This document shows positions 1-12,281 of a stretch of DNA of 64,000 nt, one piece after another. The translations under genes were made by a program, and so were the position numbers. The DNA lies in the NCBI GenBank assembly GCA_004794655.1, contig SMMW01000650.1, forward strand, positions 2,235,501 to 2,299,500, read 5' to 3'. The DNA is from Marisa cornuarietis (Eukaryota; Mollusca; Gastropoda; Architaenioglossa; Ampullariidae). Each line of letters begins with the position of its first letter. Positions within the stretch are counted from its first letter, which is position 1. Under the pieces are notes generated by a model. The model did not search any database and had not been told where the DNA came from. It was given only the letters and a program-made list of their open reading frames with translations.

Positions 1-162
1 CTGGAGAGGTTGGAAGAAGCAGTAAAGAAAAAGACTACAAAGTCAGCACTTGAGAAACTGTCATCTGAATTTTTTACTGCCATTCCACACAACTTTGGTC
101 GCCGGCTGCCACCTGTGATTGATAACCAAGAGATGGTCCAGCAAAAATATGATATGCTGGGG
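1..162 (+). CDS. PARP3: PARP3 exon (helical regulatory domain), 5' end outside window
   Basis: It encodes 54 residues from frame 1, containing the motif FFTAIPHNFGRRLPP and ending KYDMLG. The donor is GGG|gtatgt, phase 0. The window starts mid-exon, so the true exon start is unknown. Confidence 0.93.
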
Positions 163-3100
163 GTATGTTTGTGTGTTTTGTGTGTGTGTATGTGTGTTGT
201 GTGTGTGTATTACATGTGTGTGTCATGCACGTGCATGTGCTTGTATATACTTGTATGAGTATAAATAATAATAGAATTTGTGTAGCGCTTTTCCCCACAC
301 AGAGGTGAGCTCGATGCCCTTCACAAGAGCCCTAGGGCAGTCGAGAAAGATGCCGTGTGATGTACAAACACGCACAACATACATACATGAACATGCACTG
401 GTTAGCAATACAAGAACGTGAAGGAGCGCCAAAACAGGAGTGTGGGGGAGAAAAACAACAGGATGGACCAGTTATAGTAGGTATTTCCAAAAGAGATGTG
501 TTGTAAGTCCAGAATATATATATATATAGTATTATTGAATGCACAGGTGCATGTACTTTTTTATGTGAACATGCATAATTTACTCAGGTAATGTGCTTTC
601 ATCATTTATTTATTTTTAGTGGAAGGTCTTAATATTGTAAACACAAACCAAAAAATTGTTATATTAACACATTATTTTACTGCCATCTGTGTTGATCTTA
701 ACTGGCAATGATTTTTCTCCCATACAGGTGTTGGGAGATATAGAATTAGCTCAGAGCATGAAGAATGAGAAGAAAGAGAACACCAATGTCAGTAAGGTAA
801 ATAATTTGATGGTAGTTTTTTGTTTGTTTTTGAGGATGATGGTGATGAGAATAAAGACACCAATGATACTGTTGCAGCAACAACATTGATGAGGGAAAGT
901 GATTTAGATATGTTAAGGCATTACTTTGAGGAGTGTACTCAAAGGCTTGCCTTTGACAGCATTTACTACCCAGCAAGATTCACTACTGTCATAGTAAAAT
1001 TAATGCATTTAGTTACATTTGGTGTGCTATTGGTCAAAGCTTATTAAATGTATTTTTAAACTGAAAATGTACTAGAATATTGTAAATATTAAAATTAAGG
1101 AAATATAACATGAAATAAGGCTGGTGGTTTGTGTGCTTGACCGTAAAGCAAAAAGTTCCTGGTTCAAAGTTCCCTTAATCTTTTGCTCTAGGTACAGTGA
1201 ACCAGCTACATTTACTATCCCTTTGATCATTAGGCTTTAGGACCCTGCTCCCTTTATTTTTCAATATTTAACTTACAGAAGCAATAACATGAAATTAATG
1301 CCAAGATGTCACCACGCACACACTGTGATGAAAAGTAGATAATGATCAAAAGATCTGGTTGGTAAGGTTTAATGAAAAAAACAAATCATAAGATCAGGTA
1401 TAGGCCAACAAGACCTATTTACCAAATATGCTATTGTACTTAAGCATACCAGAAGAATAATTGATTTCAGCTGATAACTGGTTTAAGGAAAAGGATTTGA
1501 AGTGTGAGAATACTGAAGAGATTGTGTTGATAAGATTTGACTTGCTACCCTTCTACAACTTTTCAGTTGCTTTTTAGGAAGTAGGAGTTACTGTGTATAG
1601 AATGTTTCTAAGATGTTTTGCAGTTAAAGGATTCTGTTTAGTGAACAGAAATATGTTTGGAAACCTTTAAGTATTTTTACATGTGTTTTGAGAGTGTTGC
1701 TGCTTTTTTGACAGACTACAAATGAGGTGCCTAATCCACTGGATGTGAATTATGGATTACTCAAGTGCACGCTGACGCTGGTTGATAAAAAGTCAAAAAA
1801 TTACAAGGTGTGTGTGTGAATAAGTATTTATCTGGTGTTCATCTGCTTTACAGATAGTATACAACTGCATTATCATCTATATCAAAAACTATTCATAACT
1901 CCTGCCACCCACCCAATTTTACTATAGTCTATTATTTAGCATTAGAATTCTTCAAATTGAATAAGAACTTGCCATAGAGGCCTTCTTATCCTTGACAGTT
2001 TACCAAAATTGGTCCTTTACATTATGGAATGATTAAAACCACACACCTCAATATTATCCACAACTTGCTATTGTTGTCTTTGAATTACTGTGTAAAACCT
2101 CTTTCTTAGGAAACCTCGGACACCCCACAGTCTCATTTTAGTACACTGATCCAATCTTATTTTTAACTCTGTAATCAGATCCTTGAAAAATATTTCAAGG
2201 AGACAAAACCCACTAGTTCTTGGCGAAATCTTGTCCTTCGAGAGATTTGGCAAGTTGACCGTGAAGGAGAGGTGAGTCAAAAGCTGTACTTGCTCAGAGG
2301 TGGTGTGTAGTGCTTAGGTTTCACTTTGTGAGTGTTGCCTTGTGTGAAAATCATCCCAGCTGCTATGAATATTATGATCATTTGTCACTGTGCTATACTT
2401 ACATACAGAGTAATTCTCTTAGATTACATTTTTAACTGAACTCATTTTTTCCTCAACCTGAACTTTGAAGAAGGTCTTTAATATGAACTCTTTACAGTTT
2501 TAGATTTGGTATGTGTTAATGTTTAGTCAGTGCATGCAAGTGTTTCATGTCCACTATGAGGGCTGCATGCATATTTGCTTTTGATAGAGCCATGATTAAA
2601 TTGTATAGAAAGTGCACAATCAAACATGGCTGTGGAATTCATGAAACTGTACAAGTACTAGATATAATGCTTCCTAACCATAGCAATACCTATCAGACTA
2701 CAATCCAAGCATCACATTGCTCACATCAACAGTATCATCAGCAGGACACTGTAAACAATGTACTCCTTGACTTTGTTTATCAGGCAGAACGTTTCAAAGC
2801 TCATGATGACATTAAGGAGCGTAAGCTCTTGTGGCATGGTACTAATGTGGCAGTAGTAGCAGCCATTTTGAAGACAGGCTTGCGCATCATGCCTCACAGC
2901 GGAGGTCGAGTGGGCCGGGGGATTTACTTTGCATCAGAAAATGACAAGTCTGCAGGATATGGTGTGTACCTTCCTTGTGTTTATGACTTCAAAAAATGTG
3001 TTTTGTCTTTCTTTGATAACTGAACATGCAAGCATAAATTGTAGACTGTTTTAATTTATCTGCTGAAGTAATCCTCAAAAACTTCTGCACATTCAATTAT

Positions 3101-4308
3101 AAGCATCAACATGCAAGTTGTTATCACAATACACACAAAGGCATGTGCACATATATAGGCAGACACTCAAGTACTCACTTCTCTTTTCACTTCACTGGTA
3201 TGTTTCCATCTGCAGTGAGTCCAGCTGGCAAGAAGGGCATCATGTTTTTGAATGAAGTAGCCATAGGCAAGCAGCACTGTATTTACAATGACAACCCCAA
3301 TCTTACAAATCCACCCAAAGGGTATGACAGTGTTCTGGCATGTGGCACACAGGAACCAGGTTAGAGCTAAATAGCATTTTTTAATTTTTGTTATGATTAT
3401 GACTGCCAAAGGCAAAAGAATAGGCTAAAATAAGGGAGTGAGAGACCAACAGCTGAGAAGAGGAAGACACTCAAGCATTCAGGAACTTTTTTCTCAAATA
3501 CACAAATTTTCTCTTTGACTAGCTTTTAGCATGTAATATTGTGCTTTAGGTATTTGAAAACTACTAAAACATAAGTCTTCACACAATATTCTGTTTTAAT
3601 TTCTGCTTCATGACCCAGTTTTGCTTAGGTCATTAATGCACTTTTCATTTGTATAGGTCTGCCCTTTCTCTAGAAGTTTTGTGCAAGACACACAATGCTT
3701 TTTATAAATTAGCCTTCTTATTTAGATGAAGATCTGTGGAAACTATATATACATTCATTTGACCTACTGAATGGCTACATCAGAATCTATATACAGTTAG
3801 CATGAATGAGTTCAAAATTGCATTTATTTAGTGATGTTTATAGTGATGGGATGATCCTATGATAGGTTATTTTTGAAAGTAATGATAATCATAAATTGTT
3901 TAAAAAAGAAAACAAATGATACACATTTAACGAAATAATAAATATACAAATTATGGATATTAAATCATATTGTAGCCGAACTTCTCTCTTTGACATGCAT
4001 AAAAGTAGAATTACTGTAGCTGGACCATGAAGTCACAGCTCCTAAAGCTCTAGCACCATTTAGTCCATTCCTCAGTATGTATAATCACTGCATTTGCTGG
4101 ATTGTCTGAAAAGCTTTATGCTTTCTCACTATATGATTTTACAGATTCAGCATATGACACAACGTTAACCCTTGATGGGAAACCAGTTGTGGTGCCACAG
4201 GCTAAGCCCAAGCAAACAGGCAAGAGCAGTAGTTTTTACCAGAGCGAGTATCTTGTCTATAATGAGAGTCAAAACCGCATTAGGTACCTACTGCTCTTAG
4301 ACTTTTAG
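1..4308 (+). CDS. PARP3: PARP3-like mono-ADP-ribosyltransferase, C-terminal seven exons (5' truncated by window)
   Basis: A nuclear enzyme that transfers ADP-ribose from NAD+ to protein or DNA-end targets; PARP3 family members act in the DNA double-strand-break response. Seven exons join without a frame break: 1-162, 728-796, 1715-1807, 2179-2271, 2784-2961, 3216-3359 and 4145-4308, giving 300 residues plus TAG. Seen directly: the end of the helical regulatory domain (ELAQSM in exon 2), then the ART fold with LLWHGTN (catalytic His157 of the partial protein), GIYFASE (Tyr187) and QSEYLVY (Glu281), so the H-Y-E triad is complete. The Glu would allow polymer formation, but PARP3 enzymes mainly mono-modify. 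The motifs VAAILKTGLRIMPHSGG and DGKPVVVPQ and the end RYLLLLDF fit PARP3 better than PARP1 or PARP2. The WGR domain and N-terminus lie upstream of the window. Human PARP3 is about 530-540 residues, so a little over half is visible. No frameshift or internal stop is present. Confidence 0.95.
163..235 (+). repeat. interrupted (TG)n in PARP3 intron
   Basis: An imperfect TG-rich tract begins right after the first donor site. It ends at a GCACGTGC palindrome (227-234). Confidence 0.8.
262..375 (+). repeat. dispersed triplet-headed element (TAGCGC type), copy in PARP3 intron
   Basis: An ATAATAATAGAATTTGTG head is followed by TAGCGCTTTTCCCCACAC and then a body. The same head and the CGCTTTTCCCC-like core recur, diverged, near 11.65 and 13.05 kb (minus strand), and in looser form near 47.05, 49.18 and 57.17 kb. 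Confidence 0.6.
728..796 (+). CDS. PARP3: PARP3 exon (end of helical domain)
   Basis: It encodes 23 residues beginning VLGDIELAQSM. The acceptor is catacag and the donor gtaaat, both phase 0. DMLG joined to VLGDIELAQ reproduces the family pattern at this boundary. Confidence 0.93.
1110..1215 (+). mobile_element. degenerate tRNA-derived SINE-like sequence in PARP3 intron
   Basis: A tRNA-like head with a box A-like stretch (TGGTTTGTGTGCTTGACC) lies about 35 bases before a box B-like GGTTCAAAGTTCC. The spacing suits an RNA polymerase III promoter. It is diverged and no cloverleaf can be closed, so it is not called a tRNA gene. Confidence 0.45.
1715..1807 (+). CDS. PARP3: PARP3 exon (regulatory/catalytic boundary)
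   Basis: It encodes 31 residues with the motif NPLDVNYGLLKCTLTLVD, the family segment at the start of the ART domain. The acceptor is tttttgacag and the donor gtgtgt, phase 0 at both ends. Confidence 0.93.
2179..2271 (+). CDS. PARP3: PARP3 exon (early ART domain)
   Basis: It encodes 31 residues ending EIWQVDREGE, matching the conserved W-V-R-E-G-E stretch of PARP catalytic domains. The acceptor is gtaatcag and the donor gtgagt, phase 0. Confidence 0.93.
2784..2961 (+). CDS. PARP3: PARP3 exon with catalytic His and Tyr
   Basis: It encodes residues 140-198 of the partial protein, including the NAD-binding LLWHGTN and GIYFASENDKSAGY. It opens after the acceptor tttatcag and ends phase 1 at TATG|gtgtgt. 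The open frame continues on both sides, but a start at 2547 lies in the intron. Confidence 0.95.
3216..3359 (+). CDS. PARP3: PARP3 exon (ART core)
   Basis: It completes the split Val codon and encodes MFLNEVAIGK and PPKGYDSVLACGTQEP. The acceptor is ccatctgcag and the donor gttaga, phase 1. The short loop after SAGY (VSPAGKKG) lacks the MHCGGH-like stretch I recall from vertebrate PARP3. Confidence 0.93.
4145..4308 (+). CDS. PARP3: PARP3 terminal coding exon with catalytic Glu
   Basis: It follows the acceptor attttacag, completes a split Asp codon, and encodes DGKPVVVPQ, then QSEYLVY with the catalytic Glu281. It ends LLLLDF and TAG at 4306-4308. Confidence 0.95.
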
Positions 4309-7300
4309 TCGTGCCTTTTTATGCATTCCATACACTGCAGTTTACAGAAAGCTTCCTCTTACATCATATCACTTATAGAAAGCAGTGGAACATACGTTTT
4401 CATGTGACACATTTTCTAATTTTGGATTTTTATGTTTCAAGTAACTTGCTTACATTAACAATGCCTTCCTCAACTTTTACTTCTGCCTTGGCTTTTTGCT
4501 CTCTCATTGATTTCTGTGTCTGCATTATCTATTTAAATCTGTGTTTGCATGCATTCTTTAAGCAGTATCAATGTTGTGTGTGTTTTTTCATTTTGATGTT
4601 CTTTAAGTCTGGGATTTTCTACAATATTTTTCAATGCAATTTGTGCCTAAAGATCAATGAAGACTGATTATTTGATGCACATTACAGCTGCTATCATTTA
4701 ACATAATTTAACTTATTTTACATTGATGATACATTCAAAGGAACAATTTTCTTGTAGAAGAGCAGTTTACTGAATTATTTTTGAAGGCATAATTTTAGTT
4801 TTATACTTCTGCATTATCATAAACAAGAAAAAATGGGAAGAGTTATATGAAAACAAGAAAATTTTTTACTTATATTATCTACAAAGGGACATCTTAGAAA
4901 TGTTTTCACAATGGAATATGTAAGTACAATGTATCTCTATAGAATGTATAAACATACAATTTAGCCATGAAATTCACTTTGTGTTTATTTCTGGAAGGCA
5001 CACACTCATTATATGTTTAAATATAAAGAGCAAAACAAATTTTCTTTTCATGCAAAAATTATTTAATGTTTTAACATGAATCATGTTTGTATGTAATTTG
5101 CACATATATAGTATATAACATTATTACACAATATACGAGAATAGTGGATTTAATTTTGATTTTTTTAATTGCATTTTTTTATTCATGTCAAGAAAGCTTT
5201 TAAAACATGGAGTGCTTTTTCTCTCCTGTAAACTATTCTTTTCAATTTACAATTTTGAAATTTGATGGTTGCAGATCATTCCATTGTAAACATCCATGAC
5301 TGTGCATATTTCTTTTGAATACCATCCATCTTTAAGTTATAAGTCACCTAGTGCAATCAGAATTTATATTGTATTCTGCCTTGTAAAATTATTATAACAC
5401 TAATCCACCTTTTCCAGTGGTAAGGAGTTTATTTACTCTTTGGGCATATCTTGGCACTTCTGATTCCAAAGAATAGTTTATTGCTGAAGCCTTTTTTGCA
5501 CTGACAGAAAAAGTAATAATCACATTACTATTTTGAAATCATGCAGTGGGAACCAAGTCTCTCTTCCTATTGTCTTTTATTATATGTGTCTTTATTTAAA
5601 ATATTTATCAATCCTCAATATGTTTTCATTTAATGTGGGTTTACTGGCAGGTTATTTAGGCACACTGAATAGCATATTTGCAACAGTTATACACATTCCC
5701 TGTCTGTGCATGCAGGTGCATGGGGTAGTGTGCACCTACTGTGCTTTATTATGTGTAGACAAGTGAAGTTCACATAATGGTTTGAAAGCATTTTCGTAGA
5801 ATACATTTTTAACTTGATTATAACAAATTTACTGAGAATGTGGATATAATTCCAATAATGTTATATCCAATATAAAAAGTAAAGAAGTGTATATTTTCTG
5901 ATATGTCAGGATGCATTTAGCTGTATATTCATTTGTACTGCCCCTTAATACTTACATAGATGACCGTGCATATGAAATCATGCTGCACATTGTTCAGTCA
6001 TTGTAGTAGAGAAGGCCAAAAAATATGGAAACACAATGATGCTCCGGGAGTAGTGTTTATTTAAAGCATCCTTCTCCTCAACAGCAGCAGGACTTACGTA
6101 TCTTGCTGAACAAAAAAAAAACAAAACCAAAATCATTTTTTGTTCATTAGATTTGATATGCAGTCATGATGTACTATGAGCAAGCAAAATGAAGATCGGT
6201 ATAAAAACTGAAGTACATTTGCACTGGAATTGCAGCATGCAAGTTTCAGGGCAAATAAAAATTTTTAGTAAAGGAGATATACACTTTTTTACACTAATTG
6301 GGTTGTTGCTATTGCTTTTAGTTCTGTTTTGTTAACAGTACTTCGTCATTACTTGTATTGTGTCACTGTTGCAAAGCTTTTATAGCACTGTTTGCGTAGG
6401 TAGCAGATTCTTTGTGCTCTATGGGGTCCTGTAGATTGTGTCGAAATCAATAGCAGAACTGTGATATGAATGCATAGGCCTGAGTTTTACTTGGCCTTTG
6501 GATCTTCAGTCGCTCTTCCCTGCAACAAGGAAGGCAACTGGCTCATCGGAGGATCTGTGATCAGGAGTTTTTTTTTGGTAGTTACCCCCCTTGTGCATTA
6601 AAAAAAAATACTACACTAGTGTAATATGTCCTCTTTCTTGTGCCATTACTCTCTCCTTCTCTTCCCACCCCCTACAAAGTCCAGTGTTCTCTGACTTTGT
6701 AACCTACTCACAGCTTTATTCTTACATGATATAATGGAAGAAAATGTGACTCAGTTGCTCACAAGATTCTGTGAACAAAGTGTAAAACTCGATAGTTAAA
6801 ACAAAGTTGTTTTTTTCTTTAACTTGTGTTGAAGAAGCAGAAGGATGAAAATAAACGGGAGCCTTAGTCTACCCTCCGAAATAGAAAAAAAGATTGTCGT
6901 GTTTTAAATTAATTGAGACTTATCTTAAATTTGCTTTAAAACGTTTGCTAATTGAAAATTTAAATTCTTTGTTTTTTTTCCTTTTTAAAAATTTCATGTT
7001 GGAGTAAAGCTGATGATTGGTTTCATCTTTGGTCTTGTCTTTTCTTGATCATTACCAATTCCATCTTCACCTGTACACATACAATTTTGTCAGTATCCTA
7101 GTCCCTCTTTCTTCTGCTAACATCTTTCTTGTTTTGTATCATATGGTTCATCACTCTCAGTAGACAGATCAGTCTACCATTATACACGGAGACCACGCTA
7201 ATCTTTTCTCTACAAATGCAGTTGACGGAGAAAAAGTACACTTTTCCTGTTAGATTACGCGTTTATTTTTTGCAGGGAGGGGGGTGGCATTTGTCTGTCG

Positions 7301-7480
7301 TGATCGATCATTTGAAGTATAAAATTCTTTGTCTTTCAGCATCATTATACTGTAGAATATAATAGGTTTGCATCATAAAACTACAGCAAACAATTTGAAA
7401 TTAGAAAAAAAATACATGCAAAATTGGATCGAAAGTGGTTCCCAGAAACAATAATTAATATATGACCTGTTACCTTGATA
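4309..7480 (+). other. PARP3 3' flank, AT-rich, no coding signal
   Basis: AT-rich sequence follows the PARP3 stop with no ORF resembling protein. A canonical AATAAA lies at 6254-6259 and could end a roughly 1.95 kb 3' UTR. No canonical hexamer was noticed nearer the stop, so the real cleavage site is uncertain. Confidence 0.4.
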
Positions 7481-7489
7481 TGAACGAGG

Positions 7490-8060
7490 GGGGGAAGAAC
7501 TTGATCATCATCATGGTCCCCGTATCCATCTGCTTTCACGTCATAAACCCCATTCGATGCGCTTGGTAATCTTATGTCATCGAACTTGCAGCTCACGCTT
7601 ACATCATCTTCCTTTTAATTGATCTGCCTGTCGTCTGCTCAGAAAGATAATTTTCTCGGTTAGCCCTCGCGCTACGCATGCCATTGTCTTGGTTAGCCCT
7701 AGCGCTAACGATGTTGTTGTGGCCACCGACATCAATGTCCGTGAATTTGGTTAGCCTTGGCGCTACGTACATTGTTTCATGGCACTTTGGGCCGTGGCGT
7801 CTGAGAATTTTACAGATGCGATGATCGCCAGTGACGCGTTGTAATGACATTAGACCTCATGCAGTCGGATGCAAAGTCTGTGACGCCTCTGTTGGAAAGC
7901 TACATCTTGATGGACATGTCTGACGTGCATGTTAGATCGCGGTGTCCATGGCAATGAAGACCACTTACCCAGACTCGTGGGTTCTGGATGTTGCATACAG
8001 CTAACAGCTTCGCTATTTTGTGCGCTGGACAGCTGTAGCATCCTAACTATGAGGCTCGCG
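7490..8060 (-). other. GC-richer segment with a repeated GGTTAGCC..GCGCTA motif and weak coding-like signal
   Basis: Three related motifs (GGTTAGCC, two variable bases, then GCGCTA) lie at about 7656, 7693 and 7753. On the minus strand an open stretch of roughly 83 codons spans 7599-7850, another frame is open to a donor-like CAAG|gtaaca at 7488, and a donor-like GG|gtaagtgg lies near 7967. Joining these pieces meets stops, and no family is recognised. It may be a decayed exon, a repeat or a regulatory island. Confidence 0.25.
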
Positions 8061-8132
8061 GATAAATTAATTCTGTCCTGTCAGACGAGACCTGTGAGAA
8101 ACTGCACTACGTTTCTTCTTTTAAATCAATAT

Positions 8133-8155
8133 TCTCTTGATTAATTTTCAAGAGA
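8133..8155. other. short hairpin-forming inverted repeat
   Basis: TCTCTTGA and TCAAGAGA form perfect 8-base arms around a 7-base AT loop. It has no histone 3'-end features and its function is unknown. Confidence 0.5.
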
Positions 8156-8550
8156 CAGTTTTCATGTGATTTTTTTTTTTTGCAGTCACTCCAGTTTTTC
8201 ATGTAGTGCTAGGTGCTATAACCACAACCATAAAGTACTTTTCTAAGTTGTCTTAATAAAAGGCATCTGAGTAGAGAAGAAACATGTTTTCAGATGGTGA
8301 CGAGAAGTACGAAAAGGAAAATGAAACTTGTCACGTTTGTGATTTTCATCAAAGTATCAACATATTTTAAACGGACGATTTCCGTCATTTTACATGGCCG
8401 TCTTTCCACTTGATCGGTAAGTCCTGTTTACGAGTATAATATCCGATAGTAAGGTTCTGTACTGGCCCGAGACTCACTAACAGCTTTGTGCTGAATTGCT
8501 GGCGACCTGCACGCGACTCAAGAAAGTAGGCGGCCAAGGTTTGCTTTGAC

Positions 8551-8551
8551 C

Positions 8552-8589
<38 letters not shown>
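8551..8589 (+). repeat. (GT)n(GA)n compound microsatellite
   Basis: A short GT run passes directly into a GA run. Confidence 0.9.
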
Positions 8590-8590
<1 letters not shown>

Positions 8591-8599
8591 GTAAGTCTC

Positions 8600-11500
8600 T
8601 ATTCCGTATTCGTATTCATCTATCTATTTAATGTTCATGAATCTGTACAACCGTTAACATTTTGTACTATGTATTCGGAGCGCATTTAGTGTATTATGTA
8701 CTGATTAATCTATGTTATGTATTCACGAATCTGTGAACTCATTCATTCATTCATCTATCCATTGACCACTTCCAATTTCCGGCGCTGGTCATCGGGGTAG
8801 GGGGTGACGCAGTAGTCATGTAGCTTATTTATTGGTGATAATTACTCTAGACTCTGTATGCTGGTCGTCTTGTCTGATTTCACGTTTCGTGTATTGTCTT
8901 TCGTGTTGTGCTGTAAATGCGTCTCTCGAGGGCTTAACCTCCTAATAATTGTACTCGCCGTATCTTCACAAATACACATCTATATATCTTGTTGCTTTGC
9001 ATCTTTAAGTTACAAGTAATGCTTTCGTTTTCGGTTCGGAGTATGGTTCCCACTGGGTGATTTTGTGAATGATAAATTTGGCTCTGCACTTTTTCGAAAC
9101 TTTTAAAAAATATAATTAGTGGAAGTAGATAATTTTGGGAAGTACGCTTGGTTCTTCCAAATAAAAATAGATATCACCAACCTACCTATCCCCTTCCTCT
9201 ACACTTTCTGAAACAATAAAATATCGACTTGGTTTCGAGTTGCTAATTCATTGTAACAACGTTGATATTTCTATTTTTCTTAATTTTGTTAATTAGGTCT
9301 TTTTTTGTCTCTTATCACCTGAAATCTTTCTAAGTATTCTGCAGCTTTTGGTTTTCAAGGTGATTTCGCCCTCGAATTATACGTGTCTTTCTGGCTATTT
9401 GAACTCGTCATGAACATGATCATGATTTAGCATCAAATGGTCAAGTATAATGCAGGGATGACCATCTAAGCACAGATAAGATTTCTGACAGTGAACATTT
9501 CTTGGCAATAAATGAATGCGTGAAATATTGAGGGTATTTATCTGCTGTGGTATTTATGTGTTAATCTATTTGTCTATTAACATAACTAAGTACGCGCAGC
9601 GTATTTACCTCCTCACCTCCAGTCGTTTTGGGGATAATCTTTCTCTGCACACTGTCCTAGATGTCAGACACAGTTTGCTTTGTAAAGTTGAGTTTGTAAT
9701 GTCAGATTTTAACACGCGTGTGAATTTTGTCTTCTGTCTGTCTGACCGTCCTTAAAAAAACATCTATTTGTTTGAATCTTTAGCTAAGCATAAGCAATGG
9801 TGTGTGACAGTTTACATTGTTTTGATGTCCATCTTTTTAATGCTGTTTTTTGACATTGTCCCAGAAGTTGTCCTTTTACAAATAAAAGCCCTTATAAATA
9901 TTTAGATCAGACGAACTGTTGTTTAATACCTTGTTGTGTAGAATAAGTAGAAGGATCCCTCCATCTTTCCATATTTTTGCGTGTATTTGCATGTATGAGT
10001 GTGCGAGTGGTTGATTCTGTTCTTGTTCGGAACAATAATTCTGAGGTGATGGAATTAGATGATTTTTCAGTAAATATTACAGGTCTTCTTATTGTAAATA
10101 TTATAGAGCTATGTGTCTTAATGTTAATCAGCACTTATTTTTTTTAACCCTTTACGTCATAATATGACTGCAGGCTTGTTAGGATAATCTGTGTCTAATT
10201 GCAAGAGACCTGTTTTATGTGCCAAATTTTCACTCGGCTGCTAATGAAAAAATGGAAATTCAGAAACTGAAAATAGAACCAACCGTGACAAAATACCCGT
10301 CAGTGTAATCCTTTCACGCCAACACAGGCTGGTTAAAATAAAAGGACGTAAAATTACAGACGCGAATCTGCTGCCGTAAAAACAACCTTTAACAAAACAT
10401 ACCGAGCGAAGTTTGATTTTGTTTTCCCACAGAGTAGTAAGTGCTTGAATACTAGACGAGTTCACCTGCACAAAACTTTTCACCTCGTCACGGAAATGCT
10501 TCGTCTGGAGGACAAGGACGAATATCGCGAAGAAATAACAAAAAAAAAACAACAAACAAACAAACAAACAAACAACTTAAACGAAATATTTCCACGAAAC
10601 ACAAGGATGTGACAACTGTTATACAAAAACGACATCATGCAGTAATAATAGGAAATACGATTGAGGCGTTAAATCAAGCAGTCGCTTGCTTCGTCAGTTC
10701 GCCTGGCGGCAGATATACCCGAGTCCTGAGTGGTTCGAGACAAATGGCAGCTTCAAGGTTGTGACTGTAATAACCATGAAGTGCAATTGCTTGTAATATC
10801 TATGTTGAAGACTGATCTCATATGTGACGAAATTTAGAATACAGCAGTCCAGCTGAAATGACTGATGATCTCCTAAAGTACTGTGTTTTTTTCCTGTCGT
10901 GAAAATGCTAACCGCGTGAGCCTGTAGTGAAATAGTTCTGTGTGCCACAAGTATTATTATTATTATGATTAAACATAAATTTTTTCTGTACAGATTTTGT
11001 TATTTATGTGAACGAACATATATTTTAGCGTGTGGATTTACGAGTGTGCATGTCTGTATGTTTTCGCGCGTACATACACAGTCACTGAGTCGGAAGCAGT
11101 TTAAACAAAACAAAAGCAAAAAATAAAATGAATAACAAAATAAAAAGTACAAAAATAAAAGAAGGCCGAGTAGTTAGGTTATAAGTATAGGTGTGAAACG
11201 TATAGATGTTTGGTATCTCCAATTATTTTAATGCGACGAAGACTTTACTAGTCCACACAGGCAGAGCTCACCTGTGCATCTCGCAGTTTTCTCTAATTAG
11301 TGTACTGGCTTCTTTGTCTTCTTGTGTTCTTGGCTTTATTTACCTTTTACTTTTTTATACATAAGTTTAAGCAGCGACACCCACAACAGATACAATAAAA
11401 AACTGGATAAGGGACTAGACGTCGACATTCACGCAAGATTACATCAAGCCTGTTTATAATTTTTTTTCTCAGTAAACAATAATTATGCATATAAAACTAA

Positions 11501-11640
11501 ATAAAAATTCACTTATGTGTTTGAAAAGGAAAAGCTGTTTATAGTTTTACCTGAATATTTAGTTGGTTGGTTTTTTTTACACACAAAGTGACAGTATATG
11601 ATCCTTGAAGTACTCTGCTTAGTTAAAAAAAGCACTGTTG
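8600..11640. other. AT-rich intergenic DNA, no gene seen
   Basis: Reading both strands shows no domain, splice-consistent exon or RNA gene. There are CAAA and AAAT simple runs near 10545-10575 and 11100-11160. Confidence 0.5.
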
Positions 11641-11745
11641 TTGCCAATAATAACAATAAGAATAATAATAGGATTTTTAAAGCTCATTTCCCCATACGGA
11701 GGCTACCTCATTGTACCAAGCCATCGCACTTGTGGTCTAAGGGAA
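11640..11745 (+). repeat. dispersed triplet-headed element, second copy
   Basis: An AATAAGAATAATAATAGG head is followed by a CTCATTTCCCCATACGGAGG core, which aligns by eye with the copy at 262-375. Confidence 0.5.
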
Positions 11746-12281
11746 GGAATTCATGTTTGCACAAATAGTTACCTAATCAATATTTACCTTCTCTTTTTAC
11801 AAAGTTTTCCACCTCAAGGCTTTGTTTTTGATGGGGGTTTTTTCGCATACACTATACGTACCGCGTCCACCGATTTACTTACGCTAACATAGCGCTCAGC
11901 TGCTATCAGGCGTAACGAGCGGCGGGGAGGGGCTGCTGTACTAGGGGCCTTCTGAACACCACATTTGCTGGTTGTTAATATGTAGTTTACCAGCAAAAAG
12001 ATATGCAAACATCATGAAAATAATATTTTTAAGCTTAAATTACCAGAACAAAAATAATTATTACAGAATGTTTTACATGTAGAGGGGAAGAAAGGGGGCA
12101 AGTAAATCTTTTGGCCAAGCTTCGGTCATCTGTTTCACTAAAAGAAATCGAAACTGAAGAACCTTTCGTTGATGCTAAATTTTAGCTAGCTTGTTATTTT
12201 AATTGAAGAAAGGAATGATTTGTGTGCTTAATCGTGCGTAGCAACATACTTTTTTTCTTGAGGGAGACAGCGTTGCTATGA

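Noticed and set aside
2547..2783. Open frame upstream of PARP3 exon 5
   Set aside because: Intron sequence: the family alignment begins at AERFK after the tttatcag acceptor and the upstream residues have no PARP similarity.
8133..8155. Histone-type 3' stem-loop
   Set aside because: Arms and loop do not match the histone consensus and no histone gene is nearby.
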